From Caloramator sp. E03 (GTDB taxonomy: Bacteria > Bacillota > Clostridia > Clostridiales > Caloramatoraceae), in the NCBI RefSeq assembly GCF_006016075.1, contig NZ_CP040093.1, positions 496,001 to 560,000 on the forward strand: a stretch of DNA of 64,000 nucleotides, written 5' to 3'. The notes under the pieces were generated by a model, which did not search any database, had not been told where the DNA came from, and saw only the letters and a program-made list of their open reading frames with translations. Each line of letters begins with the position of its first letter. Positions within the stretch are counted from its first letter, which is position 1. Shown here piece after piece: positions 26,538 through 34,929 of this stretch. The translations under genes and the position numbers were made by a program.

Positions 26538-27611
26538 CTATAATTCTATAAGCTCTTTTATGGAATTAGAAAGTACTTTATATCCATCCTCTGTTACAAG
26601 AACTAAGTCTTCTATCCTTACTCCTCCATATCCTGGAATATATATTCCAGGTTCATCAGTAACAACCATTCCAGCCTGTAAAATGCTTTTACTAAATGCA
26701 CTAAGCCTTGGCTGTTCATGAATTTCTCTGCCAACTCCATGTCCTAATCCATGACCAAACTTATCTCCATAACCTTTAATACTTATTATATCCCTTGCAA
26801 CTTTATCTATTTCAGAGCAAGGCTTATTAGGACTTATCGCTTCAAGAGCAGCTTTATTTGCTTCAAGAACTATATTATATATCTCTTTTTGTTTCTCATC
26901 TGCTTTACCAACTACTATAGTTCTTGTCATATCTGAACAGTATCCTTCATATACACAGCCAAAGTCAAGGGTTAAAAAATCGCCTTTCTCAATTATCTTT
27001 TCTGTAGCAACACCATGGGGAAGAGAGGATCTTACACCAGAGGCTATTATTGAATCAAATGAGAGCTTAGATGCACCATGCTTTTTCATAAAAAACTCAA
27101 GCTCAACTGCAACATCTTTTTCTCTTATACCTGGCTTTATAAAATTTAGTATATGTAAAAAAGCATCATCTGCAATCTTTGCAGCTTTACTTATAAGTTG
27201 AATTTCATCTTCATCTTTTATCATTCTAAGCTTTTCTAGCGTACCTTCTAAATTGATTAGCCTTATTTCACCTAATACTTCCTTTAATTTTATATATTCT
27301 GAAAAACTTATCCTGTCTTCTTCTATTCCTATGCTTTTTATTTCATTATCTACAGCTATTTTTCTAATGTATTCATGTACTGTTGGAGGTTTGTATTCAA
27401 CTATTTCAAAATTTTTCACCTGATTTTTTGCCTGCTCTGTATACCTTGAATCAGTTATAAAAAAAGATTTATCCTTTGTTATAACTGCAAAGCTCTCATC
27501 ACCAGTAAATCCAGTAAGATAATTCCTATTTGCATCACTAATTATTAGTGCTGCATCAATTCCTAACCTTTCAAATTCATTTCTAAATTTAGCTATCCTC
27601 TTCTCTACCAA
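26538..27611 (-). CDS. Xaa-Pro aminopeptidase/dipeptidase (M24B)
   Basis: Metallopeptidase that removes residues before proline. It has a creatinase-like N-terminal domain and a pita-bread catalytic domain with metal ligands in LTLDFGCVYEGYCSDMTRT (two Asp), GHGLGHGVG (His), TDEPGIYI (Glu) and GVRIEDL (Glu). 357 residues, as in B. subtilis YqhT. The start is TTG at 27611 behind GGGGGTG; no in-frame ATG is better placed. Confidence 0.93.
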   Translation of the reverse strand: MVEKRIAKFRNEFERLGIDAALIISDANRNYLTGFTGDESFAVITKDKSFFITDSRYTEQAKNQVKNFEIVEYKPPTVHEYIRKIAVDNEIKSIGIEEDRISFSEYIKLKEVLGEIRLINLEGTLEKLRMIKDEDEIQLISKAAKIADDAFLHILNFIKPGIREKDVAVELEFFMKKHGASKLSFDSIIASGVRSSLPHGVATEKIIEKGDFLTLDFGCVYEGYCSDMTRTIVVGKADEKQKEIYNIVLEANKAALEAISPNKPCSEIDKVARDIISIKGYGDKFGHGLGHGVGREIHEQPRLSAFSKSILQAGMVVTDEPGIYIPGYGGVRIEDLVLVTEDGYKVLSNSIKELIEL

Positions 27612-27689
27612 ACTTTCACCCCCATGCTGTTAAATTTCAAAAATAAAACTTCAAAGCTGTTTCATGTTTATCCTAATCATAACAATAGT

Positions 27690-27718
27690 ATTTTAGCAAA
27701 TTTGTAGATATAATGCAA
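27690..27718 (-). promoter_or_regulatory. Probable sigma-A promoter for yqhT-like peptidase and efp
   Basis: TTGCAT (27713-27718), 17-base spacer, then TAAAAT (27690-27695) preceded by an extended TGC. It lies about 80 bases before the TTG start. No convincing terminator for the pilus genes was seen in 27720-27819. Confidence 0.5.
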
Positions 27719-27819
27719 ACTATAATTGATTTACCTTAAAATTTCAACTTTTTTCCTCTTTAATAACTTTTTTGCTATTTTTTAATTATGTTTCCTTAAT
27801 ACAGTTAAGAACTTTTGTA

Positions 27820-28392
27820 TTAATTATTAACTAAATTATCACTTCCAAAATCCTCTTCTACTTCCACAGATTTTAAATAATAATAGAGTATCTGTAGATG
27901 GGCAATATAAGATTGTTCATTTCTTTTAATATCTAAGCTTTTTATTTGACAAATCCTTTCATCTTCCTCACAGCATTTAATAAAATTACATAGGTTTTCG
28001 TAACTACCTTTTATCTCTACATCAACGGGGATAGCATAAAGATTCATAACATTTATATTATCTGATTTACTGTAATTTTTTATTTCATAAGGTGAACTAA
28101 AATCAACACTATATAAAGTTAAGCTTAAAGTTTCACAAAAAGATTTTAATCTGTTTATTATTTTAGAGTTATCTTCGGACTTTGGAATATATAAACTTAA
28201 TTTTATTAACTCATCAGAATAATTTTCATATATATTTGAATTCTTTTTTTCTTCTAATATTTTAATTTTAAAATTTAAGTCTTTTATTTTATTCATAATA
28301 GGTGAAAAATAGTAAATATAATATATGTATAATATTGATAAAATTATGGTTGTTGAAAATAAAATTCTCTCTCTTTTAGTCAAACCATTCAT
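27820..28392 (-). CDS. pilO: Type IV pilus assembly protein PilO-like
   Basis: A 190-residue bitopic membrane protein: one transmembrane helix near residues 12-30, a coiled-coil (KIKDLNFKIKILEEKKN) and a ferredoxin-like periplasmic-side domain with the PilO pattern VDVEIKGSYENLCNFIKCCEEDERICQIKSLDI (in part). It should pair with PilN. It is the last gene of the pilus cluster. Identity is inferred from architecture and position after PilN. Confidence 0.8.
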   Translation of the reverse strand: MNGLTKRERILFSTTIILSILYIYYIYYFSPIMNKIKDLNFKIKILEEKKNSNIYENYSDELIKLSLYIPKSEDNSKIINRLKSFCETLSLTLYSVDFSSPYEIKNYSKSDNINVMNLYAIPVDVEIKGSYENLCNFIKCCEEDERICQIKSLDIKRNEQSYIAHLQILYYYLKSVEVEEDFGSDNLVNN

Positions 28393-28396
28393 ATTT

Positions 28397-28897
28397 TCAC
28401 CTTTTTAAAAAAATATTTATAAAGAATTTATATTTGTTTTTTGCTATTTCGTATCTTATATTCTCTGGCCTTATTATTTCACCTTTATAAACATTTTCAA
28501 GGTTATTTATGTAGTTACTTATTAAATTGTAATCTAAAACTTCTCCTTCTAAAGTTATTTTTTTATTTATATAATAAATAGAATTAATATTTATGTTATT
28601 TGGTTTACACTCATGTATTTTTGTAATTAAAGAAGCCAAGTTCATTTTATTATCTTTTAAGCTCATATATAAATCTTTATAAAATTTATAAGTATTCTCA
28701 TTACTCTCTTCGTATTTGTACGTTTTTTCCAATTTATCTGCCTCATGTTTTGTTATTTTAAACCTATAATATGGAACATACATCATAAAAAATAAAATAA
28801 TTCCAAAAGCAAGAATATAAATGACTACTCTCTTTTTATTTTTAATCAAATATCTGTTTTCAATTATAATATCCTCTGCGAAATTTACATCATACAT
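28397..28897 (-). CDS. pilN: Type IV pilus assembly protein PilN-like
   Basis: A 166-residue membrane protein with a short cytoplasmic N-terminus (MYDVNFAEDIIIENRY), one transmembrane helix (VVIYILAFGIILFFMMYVP), a helical segment and a ferredoxin-like domain (ININSIYYINKKITLEGEVLDYNLISNYI). In other bacteria the PilN N-terminus binds PilM; the usual INLLP motif is replaced here, which fits the unusual PilM next to it. ATG at 28897 follows AAGAAGGTGA, which contains the pilM stop. Confidence 0.78.
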   Translation of the reverse strand: MYDVNFAEDIIIENRYLIKNKKRVVIYILAFGIILFFMMYVPYYRFKITKHEADKLEKTYKYEESNENTYKFYKDLYMSLKDNKMNLASLITKIHECKPNNININSIYYINKKITLEGEVLDYNLISNYINNLENVYKGEIIRPENIRYEIAKNKYKFFINIFLKR

Positions 28898-28901
28898 AGT
28901 T

Positions 28902-29510
28902 TCACCTTCTTAAAAGTATCCCTATATTACTTAAATATTTACCACTTTCTATTTCATTACATATTTCAATTAACTTAAACCTGAAAAATCTTAAATAAAG
29001 ACAGGTATTATTTAAATACATAATAGCTCTTTCTTTGCTTTCATTTGAACCTTCAATAATATCCATTTTTAAGCTTAATTTTTGGGATATTCTAAAGCAT
29101 AGATCAATCATTGTTTTTGATACAGCAAAAGTCTGTACTTCTAAATTTTTTTTATAATGATTTTTATAATCTTTTAAATAGATATTGTAATCATTAATAG
29201 TGGGACCTATATATTCTTCCATTTCAAAAAGAACGTTTTTTATTATATATTTTTTATTCATAGTTGGTAAAATGATAAGTTTTGTTATTAAGTTTCTATT
29301 ATCTATGACATATCTAACAATTTTTGGTTTTAATCTTTTTTCATTTATGATATTTTTAATTGCATTTACAATTTCTTCCTCATTATATTGGTCTAATAAA
29401 TTAATACAATATCCGTATTTTATACTTAGTTTAAAAAGGTTTTTTTCTGCATAAACTATATTTATAAAATTATCACCCAAATAAACTGATATAATTCCTT
29501 TACAAAACAT
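28902..29510 (-). CDS. pilM: Short PilM-like pilus assembly protein
   Basis: PilM is an actin-like cytoplasmic protein of about 330-350 residues; this one has 202. N-terminal GIISVYLGDNFINIVYAEK and the middle ILPTMNKKYIIKNVLFEMEEYIGPTINDY match the first PilM subdomains, and VQTFAVSKTMIDLCFRISQKLSLKMDIIEGS continues as expected. The phosphate-2 and adenosine motifs of the second half are absent. The TGA stop lies inside the pilN ribosome-binding site, so the short form looks fixed rather than a sequencing break. ATG at 29510 follows AGGAGGG. Confidence 0.72.
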   Translation of the reverse strand: MFCKGIISVYLGDNFINIVYAEKNLFKLSIKYGYCINLLDQYNEEEIVNAIKNIINEKRLKPKIVRYVIDNRNLITKLIILPTMNKKYIIKNVLFEMEEYIGPTINDYNIYLKDYKNHYKKNLEVQTFAVSKTMIDLCFRISQKLSLKMDIIEGSNESKERAIMYLNNTCLYLRFFRFKLIEICNEIESGKYLSNIGILLRR

Positions 29511-29521
29511 AAACCCTCCTA

Positions 29522-29929
29522 TTATTTTGTAACAGGTTCAGTTATAACCTTTTTAATTTCGTATTCAGTGCTCTTGTGTCTTCCCAATGAATCTATTATA
29601 TACTCAACATAATTCCCTTTTATTGTAGATGTAATCTTAATAATACATGTACATTCACAATCTTGTTTTTTATCAGTAAATTCAACATTATTATCCTTTA
29701 CTATCATATAGTATGTAACATTTACAGGATTTGCAGGGTTAAACTCTTTTACTTTTTTTATTCCAAACTCAATTCCTGCTTCAGCATTATATAAAGACTG
29801 CTGTTTAAAAATTATATTTGAATTAATTTTATAATTTATTATGGTTAAATCTATTATTTTAAGTAAAAAAGTCATTATAGGTAATAATAATATAATTACA
29901 TATATTACTGCAGAGGCTTTTTTAGTCAT
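29522..29929 (-). CDS. PilX-like minor pilin / pilus-associated membrane protein
   Basis: A 135-residue protein with one N-terminal hydrophobic helix and the PilX-type motif QSLYNAEAGIEFGIKKVKEF just after it. A classical prepilin cleavage site (G before FxxxE) is missing; the N-terminus is MTKKASAVIYVIILLL. The C-terminal domain has a CECTC cluster. ATG at 29929 is chosen because AGAGGTGA precedes it; it overlaps the next gene by eight bases. Confidence 0.65.
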   Translation of the reverse strand: MTKKASAVIYVIILLLPIMTFLLKIIDLTIINYKINSNIIFKQQSLYNAEAGIEFGIKKVKEFNPANPVNVTYYMIVKDNNVEFTDKKQDCECTCIIKITSTIKGNYVEYIIDSLGRHKSTEYEIKKVITEPVTK

Positions 29930-30332
29930 AAAAATCACCTCTGCTCAATACATAAAAGGTATTAGAATAACTCCCAAAATAAAGAGTTAAAGTATATAAT
30001 CTATCTTTCATCTTTTTTATTTGTATTTTAGTAATTCCTGAAGCTATCTGCTGTGAATCAGTATCAAACCTTAATATGTTATTTTTTATATATACTCTTT
30101 TACCATCAATAAAAAAATTATTATCTTCTATTCTAATATCATTAGATTTAATAATATTTTCATAAAGGAAATCAGCAGCAATATTCATATTTTCCTGTAT
30201 ATTTGTTATATCTTCAATTTTATATAAAAATATATTATTATAAGATATAAAATCCAACATGTAAATTGTAATAAAAGAACATATCATAGCAGCTATTAAG
30301 GTTTCTATTAATGAATATCCTTTCCTCTTCAT
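29922..30332 (-). CDS. Prepilin-type minor pilin (PilW-like)
   Basis: A 136-residue protein with a class III signal, MKRKGYSLIETLIAAMI, cleaved after Gly and with Glu at +5, then a hydrophobic alpha-1 helix. The segment NMNIAADFLYENIIKSNDIRIEDN is typical of PilW-type minor pilins. It is packed tightly between two other minor pilins. Confidence 0.8.
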   Translation of the reverse strand: MKRKGYSLIETLIAAMICSFITIYMLDFISYNNIFLYKIEDITNIQENMNIAADFLYENIIKSNDIRIEDNNFFIDGKRVYIKNNILRFDTDSQQIASGITKIQIKKMKDRLYTLTLYFGSYSNTFYVLSRGDFYD

Positions 30333-30342
30333 TATTTTCTCC

Positions 30343-30744
30343 CTATTTTAATACCAAAAGCCTAATTAAAAATTCTTTTTTTATAGAGAAAACACTTACA
30401 TCAATGCCATCCATATAATTACAATTTATATTTTTTATAGTAACTCTATACTTTTTTCTGTTATCAACAATATGTTCATCTTCAATAAGATTTATAAATT
30501 TATTGCTAATTTCATTAACATCATCACCACAAAAAGACATATTTTCAATTGGAATTTTTAAATTACTACTTTTAAACATCTCACATATTGACCTTGCTAT
30601 GTAAAAAGCTTCTTCCTTTTCTTTAACAATTTTATTTATTTCTATTGCTCTGTTTTGAATATTAAAGATATTAATTAATATAAAAGAGATTATAAAACAT
30701 AGTAAAACTATTTCTATAAGAGTAAACCCTTTATATATTTTCAT
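30343..30744 (-). CDS. Prepilin-type minor pilin (PilV-like)
   Basis: A 133-residue protein with the type IV prepilin leader MKIYKGFTLIEIVLLCFII: cleavage after Gly, Phe at +1, Glu at +5. The helix continues into EKEEAFYIARSICEMFKSSN, a PilV-like feature. The ATG overlaps the stop of the preceding pilin gene by four bases (ATGA). Confidence 0.82.
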   Translation of the reverse strand: MKIYKGFTLIEIVLLCFIISFILINIFNIQNRAIEINKIVKEKEEAFYIARSICEMFKSSNLKIPIENMSFCGDDVNEISNKFINLIEDEHIVDNRKKYRVTIKNINCNYMDGIDVSVFSIKKEFLIRLLVLK

Positions 30745-31235
30745 CTGTTCACCTTCATTATCCTTGTATAGCCAATTGTCAAGGTTATTGCCTCTTCTCT
30801 TCCTGTTTCTTTATCAACTAAAGTTATTGTACACGGCGGATTAACATTACCTTTAGGATAAAAAGTTAGCTTATTTTCACTATTTAGAATACTAAACGTA
30901 CTTTTGTTCCTGCTTATAAAAACATTTTTGGGAAGCTTTACATGTTTTAGTACCATTGATGAAGATATATTTGTACCAATAGCATATATCAAATATTCAT
31001 TATATTCTCCCTTACCATTATCATTTAAAAATATCACTCTAACAGAAGTTGAGTTTTTACATATCGCTTGCATTTTAGCATATCTTAAATCCCCTATAAG
31101 CTCTTCACAGGATAGGCTAAGCCTATCTTTTAAAATATACGGTTTGACCTTAGGATAACATAGAGAAAGCATCATAATAATTAAAAAAACAGTAAATAGA
31201 ATTTCTATTAAAGTAAATCCTCTCTTACTGTTCAT
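30741..31235 (-). CDS. Prepilin-type minor pilin (GspH/FimT-like)
   Basis: A 164-residue protein with leader MNSKRGFTLIEILFTVFLI. The body LICEELIGDLRYAKMQAI-type pattern, seen as LSCEELIGDLRYAKMQAICKN, and the later FYPKGNVNPPCTITL are typical of GspH/FimT pseudopilins. ATG at 31235 follows GGAGGT by seven bases; a longer start at 31250 would contain its own ribosome-binding site. First gene of the minor pilin run. Confidence 0.83.
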   Translation of the reverse strand: MNSKRGFTLIEILFTVFLIIMMLSLCYPKVKPYILKDRLSLSCEELIGDLRYAKMQAICKNSTSVRVIFLNDNGKGEYNEYLIYAIGTNISSSMVLKHVKLPKNVFISRNKSTFSILNSENKLTFYPKGNVNPPCTITLVDKETGREEAITLTIGYTRIMKVNR

Positions 31236-31348
31236 TAAAATGACCTCCATTTATCTTTTAAAATAATATCCATCTAATTAATGTTTTATACTTAAATAAA
31301 AATAAAAAACAATTAAATAGTTACATAAATATGTCCTAAAATTTAATA

Positions 31349-31429
31349 TAACCCCATAAATCTGCATAACCAATTTTACATGGCTTTTTTAATAGAGCCT
31401 ATCTTACATTATCAGATTTATGGGGGTTA
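31349..31429. repeat. Long inverted repeat between pilD and the minor pilin genes
   Basis: TAACCCCATAAATCTG (31349-31364) and CAGATTTATGGGGGTTA (31413-31429) are inverted copies differing by one bulged C. The 48-base interior holds a smaller GGCT/AGCC stem. On the plus strand it is followed by TTATTAATTTTTTAAG; on the minus strand the T run is weak. The surrounding 31236-31464 stretch has no gene. It may terminate pilD transcription or act as a leader structure. It does not match either known c-di-GMP riboswitch class by eye. Confidence 0.6.
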
Positions 31430-31464
31430 TTAATTTTTTAAGCTTTTTAAATGATGTAATCTGA

Positions 31465-32211
31465 TCAAAGCATTAGCTTATTTATATATAAATTAATCAT
31501 CTTTTCACCCCAGAAAACAGTAAATATAGAGGCTATAGATATAAAAGGTCCAAAAGGAATAAAATCCTTTCTTGATTTTATTTTTAAAACTATTAAAACA
31601 ATACCTACTATTGCTCCTAAAACAAATGATAAAAAAAGCATTATTATAGATAATTTAAATCCAAGGTAAAGACCAGATACAAAACAAATTTCAACATCAC
31701 CCCATCCCATACCTTTTGTTAAAATTACTATTAAAGCTATTATTCCTGCAGAAAATGCTGCACCTAAAATATTGCTTAAAATTATATTATTGTGAAACTT
31801 AAGTAAAGTAAAAGCAATTCCTGTTATGATGCCAAATACAATTGTATTAAAGTAAACATCTGTAGTTTTTAAATCTATCATTCCAATTACAATTAAAGTA
31901 GAAACAAAAACTGCATATTTAAAAAAATAAAAAGATAATCCATATTTATAATAAAGACTAACAAAAAGTATTCCTGTAAATGCTTCTATTAAAGGATACA
32001 TAACAGAAATTTTTTCATTACAAAACCTACATCTACCTTTTAAAATTATGTAACTTATCACAGGAATTAAGTCATACCATTTTATTTTATTACCACAGCT
32101 TGTACAATGAGATGGTGGATAAGAAATGGACTCATTATTTGGTATTCTATAAATACATAAGTTTAAAAAACTTCCTATAACGAGTCCATATATAAAAATT
32201 ATTATGCCCAT
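31465..32211 (-). CDS. pilD: Type IV prepilin peptidase / N-methyltransferase
   Basis: Cleaves and N-methylates prepilins at the membrane. The cytoplasmic zinc-binding loop has two CxxC pairs (HCTSCGNKIKWYDLIPVISY and GRCRFCNEKIS), and the aspartyl protease residues lie in GMIDLKTTDVYF and GMGWGDVEICFVSG. About eight membrane helices. ATG at 32211 is preferred, with AGGGGAG about ten bases upstream and an N-terminus MGIIIFIYGLVIGSF typical of the family. An ATG at 32241 overlapping the prepilin stop is possible. Confidence 0.9.
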   Translation of the reverse strand: MGIIIFIYGLVIGSFLNLCIYRIPNNESISYPPSHCTSCGNKIKWYDLIPVISYIILKGRCRFCNEKISVMYPLIEAFTGILFVSLYYKYGLSFYFFKYAVFVSTLIVIGMIDLKTTDVYFNTIVFGIITGIAFTLLKFHNNIILSNILGAAFSAGIIALIVILTKGMGWGDVEICFVSGLYLGFKLSIIMLFLSFVLGAIVGIVLIVLKIKSRKDFIPFGPFISIASIFTVFWGEKMINLYINKLML

Positions 32212-32237
32212 TATAAAATCTACTCCCCTATTTGCCA

Positions 32238-32606
32238 TCATTTTTTATAGTATTTCTCATCATTTGGATTTTCTATAAAATCCTTTAAATCTTTTATTGT
32301 GCTTACTTTAAAAGGAAACTGTTGTGGCCAATTGGTTAAATATTTTTTGCTCTGATCATCCGGCATAAGCTTTCCTTTTACATTTTCAAGGGTATCTGCA
32401 TCACTAATAGCATTATCTTCATCATTTTCAACGTTGTAAAGCTCAACAGCGCTTATAATAGTTTTAGCATCAGATAAAAACATTGCTTTCTTTGCACTTT
32501 TTGAGTAATTACCTATTCTTGGCACAATAGCAGATAAAATAATGCCAAGAATTGCAATAACTGATAGCAATTCAATAAGGGAGAAGCCTTTATGTTTATA
32601 AATCAT
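32238..32606 (-). CDS. Major-type prepilin (PilA-like)
   Basis: A 122-residue prepilin: leader MIYKHKGFSLIELLSVIAILGIILSAIV (quoted in part) with cleavage after Gly and Glu at +5, then a short globular domain ending DLKDFIENPNDEKYYKK. It sits between pilC and pilD as a major pilin gene often does. ATG at 32606 follows GGAGG by ten bases. No disulfide cysteines. It could also be a pseudopilin. Confidence 0.8.
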   Translation of the reverse strand: MIYKHKGFSLIELLSVIAILGIILSAIVPRIGNYSKSAKKAMFLSDAKTIISAVELYNVENDEDNAISDADTLENVKGKLMPDDQSKKYLTNWPQQFPFKVSTIKDLKDFIENPNDEKYYKK

Positions 32607-32660
32607 AAACCAATCGCCTCCTACCCCTATTATTGCCATGTATGTTAATTTTATTCATAT

Positions 32661-33857
32661 TTACCATTGACCTATAAATTCATACATTTGAAAGATAGGC
32701 ATTACTACTGATAAGACAATAAATCCAACAACCCAAGATAAAAAAATTATTATTATTGGTTCAATAATTGAAACCATTCTCATAGAACTATTTTCAACCT
32801 CAACTTCATATATATCAAAACATTTCTTAAGCATTATATCAAGATTACCTGATTCTTCACCAGTTTTTATAATATTTATTATTGTTGAGGGTACAATTTT
32901 TTCTACAGCAAAGGCATCAGCCATGTTGCTTCCTTCTTTTATCTTATTTAGCACATTTTTAAGAGATTTTTTTAATAATATATTTTCTATTGTTTCTATA
33001 CATATATCAATACTTTCTACTATAGGTATGCCACTTGAAATAAGCATTGAAAAAGCTCTGATAAAATTAAGCCATTCAACATTTCTATATATAGGAATTC
33101 TTAATTTTATTGAATTTAAAATTATAGCCATTGTTTCATTATCAAATATATATTTGATAGCAACCAAAAAAATCAGCAAAGGAATTACTATAACTAAGCT
33201 ATTATATCTTACAAAATTACTGATACTAAAAAGTAACCTTGTTGAAAAAGGTAATTCCATTATATTAAACTGGCTAAACAATTTAATAAAAGAAGGTACA
33301 ACCTTAAATATTAATACATTTATTACAATAAAAGCAGTAATTGCCACAAAGGACGGATAGATTAATACTTGCTTAATTTTTTTCTCAAACCTTTGCTTCC
33401 ATTCAAAATACTCTGCCATTGACTGCAATGTTTCATCAAGCTTTCCACTGCTTTCCCCAACACTTATCATTTTAATTAATATCTCTGGTATTACATTATC
33501 TATACAAAGAGCACTTGATAAATTCATTCCTTTTTTTATATTTTCAACTACTTCTTCAAAATAATCTTTATAAACAAAGCTTATATTATACTTAATTATT
33601 TCAAAGGCTTGTATTATGTTAATGCCAGCACCATTAAATAAAGCTAATTGCCTGCAAAACAAAGCTAATTCTTTATTTGTCATCTTATTAGACTTTAGAA
33701 ACATTAATATACTTCTTCTTTTACCTTTTTTAATATAAAAAGGATAATATCCTATATTTCTTATTATTTTCATTGCATTTTTTTCATCTTCAGCCTTTAG
33801 CTTTCCTTCTATTGTAATACCATTTAAGTTTTTTGCTTTATATTGATATACAGGCAT
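32661..33857 (-). CDS. pilC: Type IV pilus inner-membrane platform protein PilC
   Basis: GspF/PilC family platform protein, 398 residues. Two homologous cytoplasmic helical domains are seen, each with the family pattern (LALFCRQLALFNGAGINIIQA and WLNFIRAFSMLISSGIPIVES), and each is followed by membrane helices. N-terminal YQYKAKNLNGITIEGKL is the usual start. It works with PilB and PilT, encoded just upstream. Confidence 0.93.
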   Translation of the reverse strand: MPVYQYKAKNLNGITIEGKLKAEDEKNAMKIIRNIGYYPFYIKKGKRRSILMFLKSNKMTNKELALFCRQLALFNGAGINIIQAFEIIKYNISFVYKDYFEEVVENIKKGMNLSSALCIDNVIPEILIKMISVGESSGKLDETLQSMAEYFEWKQRFEKKIKQVLIYPSFVAITAFIVINVLIFKVVPSFIKLFSQFNIMELPFSTRLLFSISNFVRYNSLVIVIPLLIFLVAIKYIFDNETMAIILNSIKLRIPIYRNVEWLNFIRAFSMLISSGIPIVESIDICIETIENILLKKSLKNVLNKIKEGSNMADAFAVEKIVPSTIINIIKTGEESGNLDIMLKKCFDIYEVEVENSSMRMVSIIEPIIIIFLSWVVGFIVLSVVMPIFQMYEFIGQW

Positions 33858-33870
33858 TAGCTACACCTCT

Positions 33871-34929
33871 TTAAAAGTTGATAAGCCTCTCCATTATATC
33901 CTTATCAACACAATAGGTCATTGCATCATCATAAGTTATAATACCTTTTTTATAAAGTTCAACAAGAGACATATCCATAGTTTTCATTCCATATTTCCCT
34001 CCTGTTTGAACTGCTGAATCTATCTGATGTGTTTTACCTTCCCTAATAAGATTTCTAATTGCAGGTGTTGCAACCATTATTTCAAGAGCACAAACTCTTC
34101 CTTCTCCGTCTGCTCTTGTAATGAGTTGTTGAGATATTATTCCTTCAATAACTGCTGAAAGCTGTACCTTTATCTGTTGCTGCTGATGAGGAGGAAAAAC
34201 ATCAACTATCCTATCAATAGTCTTCGAAGCCCCTATAGTATGAAGCGTTGACATTACAAGATGTCCTGTTTCAGCTGCAGTTATTGCAATAGAAATAGTT
34301 TCAAGATCTCTCATCTCTCCTACAAGAATAACATCAGGATCTTCTCTTAAAGCTGATCTTAAAGCTGCAGAATATGACTTTGTATCATATCCAATTTCTC
34401 TTTGATTAACTATACTTTTTTTATGTTTATGCAGATATTCAATAGGGTCTTCAAGCGTAATTATATGTCCGCTTCTTGTATTGTTAATTTCGTTTATCAT
34501 AGCTGCAAGTGTAGTTGATTTTCCACTTCCTGTAGGACCAGTAACAAGTATTAAACCTCTTGTTTTTTTACAAAGGTTTTTAATAACAGGGGGCATATTA
34601 AGTTTTTCTAAGGTAGGCATTTGCAGTGCTACGGTTCTAAGTGCCATAGCATCACTACCTCTCTGTCTAAAAATATTTACCCTAAACCTACCAATGCCCT
34701 GAACAGAATATGAAAGATCTATTTCTCCGATAGAAATATATTTTTGATACTGCTCCTCAGTAAGAACATATTTTGTATATTCTTCAACTTCCTTTGGTGT
34801 TAACCTTTCATTTCCATAAGGCATCAGATTTCCATTTATTCTCATAGTTGGTGGTATACCAACAGTAATGTGTAAATCTGAAGCATTAAGTTCAACTGTT
34901 TTTGCTAATAATTCTTGAAATGGTATCAT
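33871..34929 (-). CDS. pilT: Type IV pilus retraction ATPase PilT
   Basis: Hexameric motor that retracts pili, predicting twitching motility or DNA uptake. N-terminal ASDLHITVGIPPTMRINGNL, Walker A GPTGSGKSTT, Asp box ITLEDPIEYLHKHKKS, Walker B REDPDVILVGEMRD, His box TGHLVMSTLHT. The AIRNLIREGKTHQID C-terminal motif distinguishes PilT from PilB. 352 residues is normal. ATG at 34929 has GGGAGG upstream, so the 38-base overlap with pilB is real. Confidence 0.95.
   Translation of the reverse strand: MIPFQELLAKTVELNASDLHITVGIPPTMRINGNLMPYGNERLTPKEVEEYTKYVLTEEQYQKYISIGEIDLSYSVQGIGRFRVNIFRQRGSDAMALRTVALQMPTLEKLNMPPVIKNLCKKTRGLILVTGPTGSGKSTTLAAMINEINNTRSGHIITLEDPIEYLHKHKKSIVNQREIGYDTKSYSAALRSALREDPDVILVGEMRDLETISIAITAAETGHLVMSTLHTIGASKTIDRIVDVFPPHQQQQIKVQLSAVIEGIISQQLITRADGEGRVCALEIMVATPAIRNLIREGKTHQIDSAVQTGGKYGMKTMDMSLVELYKKGIITYDDAMTYCVDKDIMERLINF

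Noticed and set aside
28902-29510. pilM as a pseudogene
   Set aside because: No continuing homologous frame follows the stop, and the stop is integrated with the next ribosome-binding site, so an evolved short form is more likely.
31236-31464. c-di-GMP riboswitch in the pilus gap
   Set aside because: None of the conserved segments of class I or class II elements could be found; only an inverted repeat is present.
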